Positions 1 through 11,302 are shown, numbered from the stretch's first letter. The stretch: 64,000 nucleotides of DNA from Hymenopus coronatus (GCA_030762935.1 CM060891.1:2979501-3043500), one strand, 5' to 3'. A program made the numbers and translations. Notes: generated by a model not told the origin, from the letters alone.

Positions 1-65
1 AGTGCAATACAATACCTTCTCCATCCACTATGTAAATTGTACATACGGACTAGAGAAAGTAAAAA
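1..65 (+). mobile_element. HPE fragment, hairpin end
   Basis: Terminal piece of the HPE family cut by the window edge. It reads ATACAATACCTTCT, then a degenerate hairpin, then TAGAGAAAGTAA, the usual right end of a + copy. Confidence 0.75.
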
Positions 66-866
66 TGACACTCCGCTGGTGCAAACCTGTAACTTGTGTT
101 CACTAAATATCAGTATTCCGTTCGCGAGGCAGGAGTGCCAATAATAGCATTCGACACCACCAAAACATAACAAAAAGGCGCACGCTTTGCCGAAGTTTTG
201 TATTTTTTATACAACCTTTCCGGTTATTTATTGAATCGACCTTGTACATTGAAGCAAGAACTTAGATTGAATGTTATTATACAATTGGATTGTTCAGAAC
301 ATTGTTGTAGAATTATAGCCGGCCCAGAGCTGTTGGGAGTTGCTTATACATTTTACACATTATAATGTCAGTTGGAGTTGCAATTATTACACATTGGAGG
401 GTTTTCACGAGAATTACGTATATCCAATACGAGACGGTCAGCACAGTCTGGTGAAAATGTTTGTACGAGTGGTTGGAACCAGCGAGAATGTTGGATAGGG
501 TAGACCATTCTTGTCTCCACTTTTGGATAATGACGCCCTGAAGTAGTCACGGTGAGGAGTCAGTCTGTTAGGGGAAACTCAGGAAATACTGAAAACAGTG
601 TTCATTATGAAAACAAACAAAAGAATAATGCCAGCGTAAAGATGATCAACTCACTGCAAACCACCTGTGAATGTATTCTAGCCATATTGTCATTTGTTAT
701 AAATAACTCAGAGAAGTTTACAAAAAAGTAGATATTCGTTACAAGCAGACGTAGGCAGGACTTACATAGAGCAACAAATATTCCAAAAAGGGCTTTACTA
801 CAAACAATAGTTACTTTTAATTCACTTACCTCTCCTATAAAACAATTGCAAATGAAAAAAAAAAAA
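66..866. other. No recognisable gene or known repeat
   Basis: About 800 bases of AT-rich DNA between two HPE copies. Reading frames on both strands are short (60 codons at most), and none shows a motif I recognise. It could be old host intergenic DNA or an unrecognised decayed repeat. Confidence 0.5.
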
Positions 867-1712
867 TCTGTGTTCCAGTCACATGACTTTCTCTACATCT
901 CTGCAACAAATTATTGTTAGCAAGCTTATGCTTCTATTTATTTCATACTAGTCGAGAAAAAAATAGCAGAAATAGTCTTATTACTTGCTGCCTTGTAAGT
1001 AGAAGTGAAATAAGGGAGTAGCATAGGTTAAAGTGATAGAAAAAAGCTGGTTGCTATGCGACTGAATTTCTTTGTTTGTATGGACAGAAATTGACAAATT
1101 CCTGTATGAGAAAAGTATAAGATTTTTAAAGCTGAAAACAAAAACAATGAATATCTAAAAAATCGATCAACTCCAAGAAAAAAAATGTGTATAACATAAA
1201 TTGTGTGTTTTAAGTGCTCTACATTTTTTCTCTGGTAAGTTTTTGTCCATCTCTTACGGTTTAGTAGATATGCAAAATTTCGTAAAATTCATCCCGAATA
1301 AAGTAGTTTTAGGGCCTATTCCTAGAAAAATCAAAATATAGATTTTATTTGTCAAGTAAATATCTTTGGTATACGATATTTTAATCAAAATCGTTATAGC
1401 TATTTTTGAGAAAATCAAAATTTTCGAAAAAAGTTCCACATAAAGGGTAGTTGGTGGTGGGGATATTTTCTTGAAAATCTTCGTGTCGCATTCTTGGAAG
1501 ATACAAAACATAAACACCAAGTTTGGTTTTTAACGGACTTTTCGTTTTTGAACTATGCTGTCCACAGATACTCACACAGAGACACAGACAGACACACACG
1601 AACATTTTTCTAAAAATGCTTATTATTCTCAAAACATGTAGGGTGTAATCTCGGTATCGAATTTTTGGGTCCATTACAATACCTTCTCATACTACGTGTA
1701 TAGAAAGTAAAA
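867..1712 (+). mobile_element. HPE copy, near full length (type copy)
   Basis: A good reference copy of the family. It starts TCTGTGTTCCAGTCACATG, has ACTTTCTCTACATC about 20 bases in, then the conserved blocks TTACTTGCTGCCTTGTAAGT, AGCTGGTTGCTATG, TCTTACGGTTTAG, CTATTCCTAGAAAA, AAATATCTTTGGTATACGAT and ATCAAAATTTTCGAAAA, a short ACACA tract, CGGTATCGAATTTTTGGGT, and ends GTGTATAGAAAGTAA. About 845 bp. All frames hold many stops, and the frames open in other copies are not open here, so it does not encode a protein. An autonomous partner carrying Rep/helicase is not visible in the window. Confidence 0.85.
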
Positions 1713-1985
1713 AAGGAAGTTTAGATCACACTCACGTCTATACAGCGGAGAACTTCATCAATCAAAAAAATACTATAAATATAATAAACATGAATATTCT
1801 AAGAGTGGGTTTTTGGAAACAAACATGTAATTGTAAATTATGCAAAACCGACACGCTTGAAAATTACATTTATTATTTCTTAATAAACGTATTAAAAAGT
1901 ATGAATAAATGTAATTGTTTACATCCCATAGTTTGCGCTTAAAGTCTAATCTCATAATAGGATCTACAATGTTATCTTCCTTATC
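1713..1985. other. Unrecognised spacer before the inverted array
   Basis: About 270 bases of AT-rich DNA. No gene, tRNA or repeat recognised. The SINE-derived array begins at its right edge. Confidence 0.45.
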
Positions 1986-1989
1986 CGGA

Positions 1990-3712
1990 ATACCTATATG
2001 TGTTGGACTGAAACATTCAGTGTCATAACCGGGATTTGAACCACGGACTCCCGGTCTGTAGCCGTGTGTAGGACAGGAGTTCCATAGGTAGAGTCAGGCT
2101 CAAACATTCAAAGACATAGCCGGGATTTGAACCACGGACTCCCGGTCTGTAGCCGTGTGTAGGACAGGAGTTGGATAGGTAGAGTCATACTGAAACATTC
2201 AGTATCATAGCCGGGATTTGAACCACGGACTCCCGGTCTGTAGCCGTGTGTAGGACAGGAGTTGGATAGGTAGAGTCAGACTGAAACATTCAGTGTCATA
2301 GCTGGGATTTGAACCACGGATCTCCTGGTCTGTAGCCATGTGTAGGACAGGAGTTGGATAGGTAGAGTCAGACTGAAACATTCAGTGTCATAGCTGGGAT
2401 TTGAACCACGGACTCCCGGTCTGTAGCCATGTGTAGGACAGGAGTTGGATATGTAGAGTCAGACTGAAACATTCAATGTCATAGCAGGGATTTGAACCAC
2501 GGACTCCCGGTCTGTAGCCGTGTGTAGGACAGGAGTTCGATAGGTAGAGTCGGACTGAAATATTCAATGTCATAGCTAGGATTTGAACCACGGACTCCCG
2601 GTCTCTAGCCGTGTGTAGGACAGCAGTTCGATAGGTAGAGTTCAGACTGAAACATTCAGTGTCATAGCCAGGATTTGAACCACGGATCTCCCGGTCTGTA
2701 GCCGTGTGTAGGACAGGAGTTCGATAGGTAGAGTCGGACTGAAATATTCAATGTCATAGCCAGGATTTGAACCACGGACTCCCGGTCTCTAGCCGTGTGT
2801 AGGACAGCAGTTCGATAGGTAGAGTTCAGACTGAAACATTCAGTGTCATAGCCAGGATTTGAACCACGGACTCCCGGTCTGTAGCCGTGTGTAGGACAGG
2901 AGTTCGATAGGTAGAGTCGGACTGAAATATTCAATGTCATAGCTAGGATTTGAACCACGGCCTCCCGGTCTGTAGCCGTGTGTAGGACAGCAGTTCGATA
3001 GGTAGAGTTCAGACTGAAACATTCAATGTCATAGCTAGGATTTGAACCACGGCCTCCCGGTCTGTAGCCGTGTGTAGGACAGCAGTTCGATAGGTAGAGT
3101 TCAGACTGAAATATTCAATGTCATAGCTAGGATTTGAACCACGGCCTCCCGGTCTGTAGCCGTGTGTAGGACAGCAGTTCGATAGGTAGAGTTCAGACTG
3201 AAACATTCAGTGTCATAGCCAGGATTTGAACCACGGACTCCCGGTCTGTAGCCGTGTGTAGGACAGGAGTTCGATAGGTAGAGTCGGACTGAAATATTCA
3301 ATGTCATAGCTAGGATTTGAACCACGGACTCCCGGTCTCTAGCCGTGTGTAGGACAGCAGTTCGATAGGTAGAGTTCAGACTGAAACATTCAGTGTCATA
3401 GCCAGGATTTGAACCACGGATCTCCCGGTCTCTAGCCGTGTGTAGGACAGCAGTTCGATAGGTAGAGTTCAGACTGAAACATTCAGTGTCATAGCCGGGA
3501 TTTGAACCACGGATCTCCCGGTCTCTAGCCGTGTGTAGGACAGGAGTTGGATAGGTAGAGTCAGACTGAAACATTCAGTGTCATAGCCAGGATTTGAACC
3601 ACGGATCTCCCGGTCTCTAGCCGTGTGTAGGACAGGAGTTGGATAGGTAGAGTCAGACTGAAACATTCAGTGTCATAGCCAGGATTTGAACCACGGATCT
3701 CCCGGTCTAGCC
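1990..3712 (-). repeat. Left arm of inverted 92-bp SINE-derived array (about 19 units)
   Basis: About 19 tandem units of 90-93 bp. On the minus strand each unit reads ...GGCTACAGACCGGGAGTCC, GTGGTTCAAATCCCGGCTAT, GACACTGAATGTTTCAGTCT, GACTCTACCTATCCAACTCC, TGTCCTACACAC. The first part corresponds to the anticodon-to-T-arm region of the tRNA-like sequence at 3705-3785; GGTTCAAATCC is a good pol III B box. Variants alternate (ACTGAATG/ATTGAATATT; TCCAACTCC/TCGAACTGC). Open frames through the array arise from the repeat and are not taken as genes. Confidence 0.9.
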
Positions 3713-3785
3713 GGTTGCTCTGCCACTGAGCTACCATGGCAACATGCCAGCATAGCACTGACTCACAGTGTGACAACCCCAATTG
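3705..3785 (-). mobile_element. tRNA-like SINE head at the array centre
   Basis: Minus strand reads TTGCCATGGTAGCTCAGTGG, then CAGAGCAACCGGCTAGACCG, then GGAGATCCGTGGTTCAAATC. TAGCTCAGTGG is an A box and GGTTCAAATCC a B box at tRNA spacing. It lacks a clean acceptor stem, so it is a tRNA-derived SINE promoter rather than a tRNA gene. It is the only A-box copy in the 4.4-kb array and sits where the two arms meet. Confidence 0.8.
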
Positions 3786-3807
3786 CGACTAACAATGTTG
3801 TAAGTAC

Positions 3808-6424
3808 TTTAAGTCCGACTCTACCTATCCAACTCCTGTCCTACACACGGCTAGAGACCAGGAGATCCGTGGTTCAAATTCAGGCTATGACACTGAATGT
3901 TTCAGTCTGACTCTACCTATCGAACTGCTGTCCTACACACGGCTAGAGACCGGGAGTCCGTGGTTCAAATCCCAGCTATGACACTGAATGTTTCAGTCTG
4001 ACTCTACCTATCCAACTCCTGTCCTACACATGGCTACAGACCAGGAGATCCGTGGTTCAAATCCCAGCTATGACACTGAATGTTTCAGTCTGACTCTACC
4101 TATCGAACTGCTGTCCTACACACGGCTAGAGACCGGGAGTCCGTGGTTCAAATCCCAGCTATGACACTGAATGTTTCAGTCTGACTCTACCTATCCAACT
4201 CCTGTCCTACACATGGCTACAGACCAGGAGATCCGTGGTTCAAATCCCAGCTATGACATTGAATGTTTCAGTTTGACTCTACCTATCCAACTCCTGTCCT
4301 ACACACGGCTAGAGACCAGGAGATCCGTGGTTCAAATCCAGGCTATGACACTGAATGTTTCAGTCTGACTCTACCTATCGAACTGCTGTCCTACACACGG
4401 CTAGAGACCGGGAGTCCGTGGTTCAAATCCAGGCTATGACACTGAATGTTTCAGTCTGACTCTACCTATCGAACTGCTGTCCTACACACGGCTAGAGACC
4501 GGGAGTCCGTGGTTCAAATCCTAGCTATGACATTGAATATTTCAGTCTGACTCTACCTATCCAACTCCTGTCCTACACATGGCTGGAGACCGGGAGATCC
4601 GTGGTTCAAATCCAGGCTATGACATTGAATGTTTCAGTCTGACTCTACCTATCCAACTCCTGTCCTACACATGGCTGGAGACCGGGAGATCCGTGGTTCA
4701 AATCCCAGCTATGACACTGAATGTTTCAGTCTGACTCTACCTATCCAACTCCTGTCCTACACATGGCTGGAGACCGGGAGATCCGTGGTTCAAATCCAGG
4801 CTATGACACTGAATGTTTCAGTCTGACTCTACCTATCCAACTCCTGTCCTACACACGGCTAGAGACCGGGAGAGCCGTGGTTCAAATCCCAGCTATGACA
4901 TTGAATATTTCAGTCTGACTCTACCTATCCAACTCCTGTCCTACACACGGCTAGAGACCAGGAGATCCGTGGTTCAAATCCCAGCTATGACACTGAATGT
5001 TTCAGTCCGACTCTACCTATCCAACTCCTGTCCTACACACGGCTGGAGACTGGGAGATCCGTGGTTCAAATCCCGGCTATGACATTGAATGTTTCAGTCC
5101 GACTCTACCTATCCAACTCCTGTCCTACACACGGCTACAGACCGGGAGAGCCGTGGTTCAAATCCCGGCTATGACATTGAATATTTCAGTCCGACTCTAC
5201 CTATCCAACTCCTGTCCTACACACGGCTAGAGACCGGGAGAGCCGTGGTTCAAATCCTGGCTATGACATTGAATATTTCAGTCTGACTCTACCTATCCAA
5301 CTCCTGTCCTACATACGGCTAGAGACCAGGAGATCCGTGGTTCAAATCCCAGCTATGACACTGAATGTTTCAGTCCGACTCTACCTATCCAACTCCTGTC
5401 CTACACACGGCTGGAGACTGGGAGATCCGTGGTTCAAATCCCGGCTATGACATTGAATGTTTCAGTCTGACTCTACCTATCCAACTCCTGTCCTACACAC
5501 GGCTACAGACCGGGAGAGCCGTGGTTCAAATCCTGGCTATGACATTGAATATTTCAGTCCGACTCTACCTATCCAACTCCTGTCCTACACACGGCTAGAG
5601 ACCGGGAGAGCCGTGGTTCAAATCCTGGCTATGACATTGAATATTTCAGTCTGACTCTACCTATCCAACTCCTGTCCTACATACGGCTAGAGACCAGGAG
5701 ATCCGTGGTTCAAATCCCGGTTATGTCTTTGAATGTTTCAGTCTGACTCTACCTATCCAACTCCTGTCCTACACACGGCTAGAGACCGGGAGATCCGTGG
5801 TTCAAATCCCGGCTATGACATTGAATTTTTCAGTCTGACTCTACCTATCCAACTCCTGTCCTACACACGGCTACAGACCGGGAGATCCGTGGTTCAAATC
5901 CCGGCTATGACATTGAATTTTTCAGTCTGACTCTACCTATCCAACTCCTGTCCTACACACGGCTGGAGACTGGGAGATTCGTGGTTCAAATCCCAGCTAT
6001 GACATTGAATTTTTCAGTCTGACTCTACCTATCCAACTCCTGTCCTACACACGGCTACAGACCGGGAGAGCCGTGGTTGAAATCCTGGCTATGACATTGA
6101 ATATTTCAGTCCGACTCTACCTATCCAACTCCTGTCCTACACACGGCTAGAGACCGGGAGAGCCGTGGTTCAAATCCTGGCTATGACATTGAATATTTCA
6201 GTCTGACTCTACCTATCCAACTCCTGTCCTACATACGGCTAGAGACCAGGAGATCCGTGGTTCAAATCCCGGTTATGTCTTTGAATGTTTCAGTCTGACT
6301 CTACCTATCCAACTCCTGTCCTACACACGGCTAGAGACCGGGAGATCCGTGGTTCAAATCCCGGCTATGACACTGAATGTTTCAGTCTGACTCTACCTAT
6401 CCAACTCCTGTCCTACACACGGCT
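3808..6424 (+). repeat. Right arm of inverted 92-bp SINE-derived array (about 28 units)
   Basis: About 28 tandem units in the opposite orientation to the left arm, each with a B-box-like GTGGTTCAAATC; one unit near 6070 is mutated to GTGGTTGAAATC. A block of four units repeats at 368 bp: the distinctive GGCTGGAGACTGGGAGATCC unit occurs near 5041 and 5409 with matching neighbours, so a higher-order repeat is present. The arm ends TACACACGGCTTGTGTGAAA at about 6430, which is also the 3' end of the single SINE near 8950. The array is therefore bounded by a normal SINE terminus. Confidence 0.9.
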
Positions 6425-6814
6425 TGTGTGAAAAAACAATTATTCCAACACGAATAGACGTGTTCCCAGAAGTGAGTATTTTGTTATATGCTGCAGGAGC
6501 AGCGGATACTTGTGTTGAAGAGCGGCACTGAAGAGGGACTTTAGTTTGAGGAAGGTATTGCATAGCGAAGTTAAGGGCTAGACATTTACACGAGCAGTTG
6601 GAGGTACAGCTCTTCCGGAACTGCTGCCTTATTTGGATCCTTCTGTACAGATATAAACATGTAAACTTGTCAGTCGTCCCTGTGCCGAACCGCGCTAACG
6701 AGATATTTATGGTGGAAGTTTTGAATCTCCTCAGGCATAAGAGTAAGGAAGCGTCAAATTCTTATCTCTGAGGTATTCCTGCATTCTGTTTGAGAAAGAT
6801 TAGCTGCCAACATT
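6425..6814. other. SINE tail edge, then unrecognised DNA
   Basis: Begins with the SINE terminus CTTGTGTGAAAAAACAATTA, then about 360 bases without a feature I can support. Confidence 0.45.
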
Positions 6815-7306
6815 TTTACTTTCTCTACACGTACTATAGAGAAGGTATTGTATTGTACCCAAAAATTCAATACCGTGATTTCACCGGAAATATATGTTTT
6901 GAGACCCCCTCGATCAAAAAAAAATTCTTAGAAGAATCTCCAAGTGTGTGTCTGTGGACAGCATAGCTCAGAAACAAAAAGTCCATTAACTACCTAACTT
7001 TGTATGTAAGTTTAGTATCTTCCAAGGATGCGTCACAAAGATTTTCAAGAAAATCCTCAACTATCCTTTCATCGAGAACATTTTTCGAAAATGTTAATTT
7101 TATCAAAAACGGCTCTATAGCTTTAGATTAAAATACCGTATATTTGCATGACAATCTTAATTTTCTGGGAATAGCCTTTCAAGACCTCTGCTCTGAATTA
7201 ATTTTGATGAGTTTTGCATAACTGTTTAACCGTAAGAGATAGACAAAAACTTACCACATAAAAAATGTAGATATTGTTAAAACACATCATTCATGTTATA
7301 TACTTT
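6815..7306 (-). mobile_element. HPE copy, truncated
   Basis: Starts TTTACTTTCTCTACACG with the hairpin end and runs to ACACATCATTCATGTTATAT, where a second copy in the same orientation abuts. The distal 5' half (in HPE sense) is missing. Contains GTGTGTGTCTGTGGACAGCA. Confidence 0.85.
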
Positions 7307-8030
7307 TTACTTTCTCTACACGTACTATGTACATAGTATAAAGAGAAGGTATTGCATTCCACCCAAAATTCGATAACGAGATTTCACCGGAAATATATAT
7401 TTTGGGTCTCCCTGAATCTAAAAAGGACATTTTTGGAAAAAGGTCCATGCATGAGTTTGGGTGTGTGCGTGTGTGTGTGTCTGTGAACAGCATATCTCAA
7501 AATCGAAAATACCGTTAAATTCCAAACTTAATATTTATCTGACATAATATGTACATCTTGAATTTTCTGGAAATAGCTTCTGAAAACCTCTTTATTCTGG
7601 ATGAATTTTACGGAATTTTACATAACTGATAAACCGTAAGACATGGACAAAAACTTAGCACACAAAAATGTAGAGCACGTTAAAACACATAATTTATGAT
7701 CTATACATTTTTTTTCGTGGAATTGATTATTTTTTAGATATTCCTTGTTTTTTGGTTTCAGTTTTAAAAAACGTATACTTTTCTCATACAGGAATTTGTC
7801 AGCTGCTGTCCATACAAACAAAGGAACTTCAGTCACATAGCAACCAGCTTGTGACTATCACTTTAACCTATGATACTCCCTTATTTCGCTTCTACTTACA
7901 AGAAAGCAAGTAATAAGACTATTTCTGCTAATTTGTTTCTCCATTAGCATGAAGTAAATAGAAGGATAAGCTTTTTAACAATAATTTGTTGCGGAGTTGG
8001 AGAGAAAGTCATGTGAATGGAACACGTCAG
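7307..8030 (-). mobile_element. HPE copy with internal deletion
   Basis: Starts TTTACTTTCTCTACACG at about 7307 and ends GGAGAGAAAGTCATGTGAAT GGAACACGTCAG. Lacks the segment between the CCGTTAAATTCCAAACTTAA block and TCTGACATAATATGTACATC, so both termini are intact but about 250 bp of the middle is gone. Confidence 0.85.
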
Positions 8031-8502
8031 CTATTTTTAATGCAGGAAACCTCAGATTGTATGTTTGTTTTGAAATCTTGATTTGGAATTTTGAATGGAT
8101 ATTTAAGTTTCCTTAAGAGGTAAGAATGGAAAACTAAACACATTTGTGGAATACATTACTATAGAGAAAGTTTGTTGCTCCTTGGGGGGCAGAGTGCCCC
8201 GGAAATCAATTTAAAGTGTATCAAGTTGCCAGTAGCGGCCCACCAGGAAGGCGCGCAAATGGACCTGGGTGGTCCTCCCCACATACATATTCATGTATCA
8301 TCAAACTGTGGCCAACTTTCACCACCCACTCTTCTGTTGCGATACTGCTTCAAATTCTCTACTTTTTGTAACACACCTAGAGAAACAACTCAATGGTGAC
8401 TTACCACTTACAACCATTGCAAAATTTGAATCAGTATGAACAAACACCTCCAAAATGAGTAATGCCACAATTCCTTTCATAACCACACAACACTCCAAAA
8501 AA
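8031..8502. other. Unrecognised, locally GC-richer DNA
   Basis: A GC-richer patch near 8190-8300 (GGGGGGCAGAGTGCCCCGG) lies in a 75-codon frame at 8172-8399 with no recognisable domain. I do not call it a gene. Confidence 0.35.
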
Positions 8503-8729
8503 CCATATGTGTTACATTCACATAACTTTCTTTATCTGTTCCACAAACAACCTTTCTTACAACAGCTTATTCTTCTATCCACTTGATGCTAATCAAGATA
8601 AACATTAACAGAAATTGTCTTATTACTTGCTTCCTTGTAAGTAGAAGGGAACACACTAGCATAAAGTGATGGTCAAATGTTTTAAAATGTGGTTGCTATG
8701 TGGCTGAAATCCGTTTCTTTGCGTGGCCA

Positions 8730-8985
8730 AGAAACGAAATGGAGTTTTGGATAGGTAGAGTCAGACTGAAAAATTCAATGCACACATTACATTCGAGTCA
8801 GTTGAGAAATCCAATGTTATGTCGGCATGTTGCCATGGTAGCTCAGTGGCAGAGCAACCGGCTAGAGATCGGGAGATCCGTGGTTCAAACACCGGCTATG
8901 ACATTGCATTTTTCAGTCTGACTCTACCTATCCAGCTCCTGTCCTACACATGGCTTGTGTGAAAAAACAATTATTCCAAATATCG
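8730..8985 (+). mobile_element. Single tRNA-derived fold-back SINE
   Basis: Central tRNA-like block: A box TGGTAGCTCAGTGGCAGAG near 8836, B-box-like GGTTCAAACACC near 8882. It is flanked by inverted arms: GGATAGGTAGAGTCAGACTG AAAAATTCAATG at about 8752-8781 and its complement CATTGCATTTTTCAGTCTGA CTCTACCTATCC at about 8901-8933. The terminus CACATGGCTTGTGTGAAAAA matches the right edge of the big array. This is the unexpanded version of the 1990-6425 structure. Confidence 0.8.
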
Positions 8986-9254
8986 TGTTATTTTTGGATG
9001 CTCTTTAACTGCTGTGGTTCTCAGCGTCCCATTCTATATTGAGCGTGAAAGACCACTTAATTTTGCTCAGAGGCCTCTTTATCAGGCTTGAGGTTCTTTT
9101 ACATGCCGTAAATGTACGACACGGGACCAACGGCTTTACTTTCCTTCCGAAGGAAGCCATGCTAAGGATTTTTACACCCGAAAAAATCCATCGTCCTCCG
9201 CCGGGTTTGAACCCGCGAACTTAGGTACATGAAGCTAGCATGATAACCATTACA
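8986..9254 (-). mobile_element. SINE family 2 copy
   Basis: On the minus strand a tRNA-like head (GGTTCAAACCCGGCGGAGGA) is followed by a body with GCCTCTGAGCAAAATTAAG and ends near CAGTTAAAGAGCATCCAAAA. TGCGTGGCCA occurs at 8720-8729 and 9255-9264, a 10-bp target duplication enclosing this SINE together with the fold-back SINE at 8730-8985. Confidence 0.75.
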
Positions 9255-9481
9255 TGCGTGGCCAGGAGTTGACTAATTCCTGTGTGAGATTTTAAAACTG
9301 AAACCAATAACAAGGAATACCTCAGAAACGGTTAAGTGTCAAAACTATTTATATACGGAAAGCTGCGTATTCTAACGAGATCTGCGTCTTTTTGGAGGTA
9401 GTTTTTGTCTGTCTCTTAGGTTTACCAGTTATATAAAACGTCTTAGAGGCTATTCCTAGAAAAAAATGAAAGTGCAGTTTT

Positions 9482-9650
9482 ATTTATGGACGCTGTTTAA
9501 CTGCTGTGGTCCAATTCTAAACTGGGCGTGCTCAAAGGCCTCTTTATCAGGGCTGAGATTCTTTTACATGCCGTAAATCTACGATACAGGACCAACGGCT
9601 GTAGGAAGGAAGCCATGCTAAGGATTTTTATGGCTGAATCTTATTGGGTA
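9482..9650 (-). mobile_element. SINE family 2 copy, head truncated
   Basis: Matches the SINE at 8986-9254 from TATGGACGCTGTTTAACTGC to GAAGCCATGCTAAGGATTTT but lacks the tRNA-like head. Inserted in the + HPE. Confidence 0.7.
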
Positions 9651-10005
9651 ACCACGGAGGGCGACTATATTCCTGGAAAATTCAAGATATTTGTCATTTA
9701 AATATCTTTAATATATGCTATTTTAATCAACATTATTAACGTTATTTTTGAGAAAATCAAAATTCCATGTAAAGGGGAGTTTGGAATTAGGAGAAATTGT
9801 TGAAAATCTGCTTGGCGCATCCTTGCTATATATTAAACTTGAATACCAAATATAGTATTTAATAGCGTTTCGTTTTACTTAAAATGCTTGTTTTTTTTAT
9901 TCAGGGGACTTAAAAACAAAGGTATATTTATGATGAAATCATAATATCGAACTTTTTGGTTGAATATATTATTTTCTCTGCCTGCTACACGTGGAAGTAG
10001 TGAAA

Positions 10006-10295
10006 AAGGTTTCTGTGGAAATTTGATTAATTTTAAATAGGTATTAAAGTTTTATAAACTGACACGTCCTATTTATTATAAACAGACATTAAAGGATGTT
10101 AATTGTTTAATTAAGATAATTGAAAGGTTTGTAAAACGCCGCCAGTTTGTAGTGCATGATCAATCAGCTGGGGTTCCACAGGGCTCATTTTTAGCTCCAC
10201 TAATGTATTCAGCTAATATCCCACACCAGTATGCTAATGATATGCTCTAGTAGAGTACTGCGGTATCCATTTCAAGTCTAATGTTTAAAAAAATA
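10006..10295 (+). pseudogene. Reverse transcriptase remnant (non-LTR)
   Basis: About 10140-10255 decodes in one frame as QFVVHDQSAGVPQGSFLAPL followed by MYSANIPHQYANDML and a stop. G-VPQGS-L-PL is the RT motif B region of Jockey-type LINEs, and the YANDM stretch may be a degraded YADD box. Only this scrap survives. Confidence 0.6.
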
Positions 10296-11080
10296 TAATG
10301 TGTTCCACTCACATGACCTTCTCTACCTATTCGCTAATAAGTTAGCCTTACAAAAGCTTATTCTTCAAGCTAATCGAGACAAACATTAACAGAAATTGTC
10401 TTATTACTTGCTTTCTTGTAAGTAGAGGGGAATACACTAGGATAAAGTGATAGTCAAATGTTTTAAAAGCTATTGTTATGCGATTGTCATTGCCTCGCTT
10501 CTTTGCTTGGCCAGGAGTAGCACAAAAGGAAAACGGACACTTCCGTCTGAGAAAAGAATAAGTATTTTACAAATGAAATACGTCGTAAACGTCAAACGCC
10601 ATGAATATATATGACATAAGGTGATGTACATGTTTGTGTTTTAAGTTTCTGTCTCTCTCTTACCAGAAATGTAAACTAAACAGCTCTTTAGAAGCTATTC
10701 CCACAAAATACATTTTATTTCTCATTCAAAGGGCTTTAATATGAGGTATTTTTATCAAAATCGTTACAGCCATTTTTAAAAAAAACAACATTTTTCGAAA
10801 TTTTTCCATGTGAAGGGTAGTTAGAGACGGGACCATTTACTTCAATATCTTCGTGTCACATCCAATACAAAGTTTGGTGTCTAACCGGTTGTTCGGTTTT
10901 GAGCTATGCTGTCCACACACACCCGCGGGCGCGCGGACCTTGTTTTGGAAATTATTAATTTTTTTTTTTTTTTTGATTCTGGGGATCCTAGATCATATAT
11001 TTCCAATGAAATCTCGGTATCAAAATGTTGGGTGGAATACAATACCTTCTCTACACACTGTGAGGCTAGAGAAAGTAAAA
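10296..11080 (+). mobile_element. HPE copy
   Basis: Starts TAATGTGTTCCACTCACATG and ends GAGGCTAGAGAAAGTAA. The terminal hairpin is partly deleted. A 15-T run near 10962 replaces the usual short T tract. Confidence 0.85.
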
Positions 11081-11081
11081 A

Positions 11082-11266
11082 AGAGTTTAAGTATTTTAAA
11101 ACTGAAAACAAAAAAGGCAAATCCTTGAAAAATGCTGTTGTGTCATATTGTTCACACACAATGCTTTTTTATGACTCAAGGGACCTCAAAAGATGTATTT
11201 TTGTGAAATCTCGACACAGATTTTAGGGGGAATACAATATGTACAGTACGTGTAGAGAAAGTAATA
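11082..11266 (+). mobile_element. HPE fragment, large internal deletion
   Basis: Joins the AGTATTTTAAAACTGAAAAC block directly to the hairpin-proximal block and ends CGTGTAGAGAAAGTAA. Lies head-to-tail behind the previous copy. Confidence 0.75.
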
Positions 11267-11302
11267 AAGAATTATCAGAAGCATGTTGCAAAACTGAATT
11301 GG

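Larger units (their letters stand above)
8503..10005 (+). mobile_element. HPE copy split by SINE insertions
   Basis: One + copy in three pieces: 8503-8729 (TGTGTTACATTCACATAACT onward), 9255-9481 and 9650-10005 (ends CTACACGTGGAAGTAGTGAA). Belongs to the subfamily with AACATTAACAGAAATTGTCT and GTAGAAGGGAA. The inserts are a SINE composite at 8730-9254 and a SINE at 9482-9650. Confidence 0.8.

Noticed and set aside
3705..3785. Functional tRNA gene
   Set aside because: A and B boxes present, but acceptor-stem pairing is missing and the sequence continues into SINE body; same for 8836-8905, 35311-35400, 43870-43910.
2388..5930. Series of 60-157-codon frames with SNSCPTHGYRPG or TPVLHTARDRE words
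   Set aside because: They follow the 92-bp SINE-derived repeat on both strands with phase set by unit length; no start context or domain.
1990..6425. CRISPR array
   Set aside because: Regular repeats but no unique spacers, unit contiguous, eukaryotic context and a tRNA-like core.
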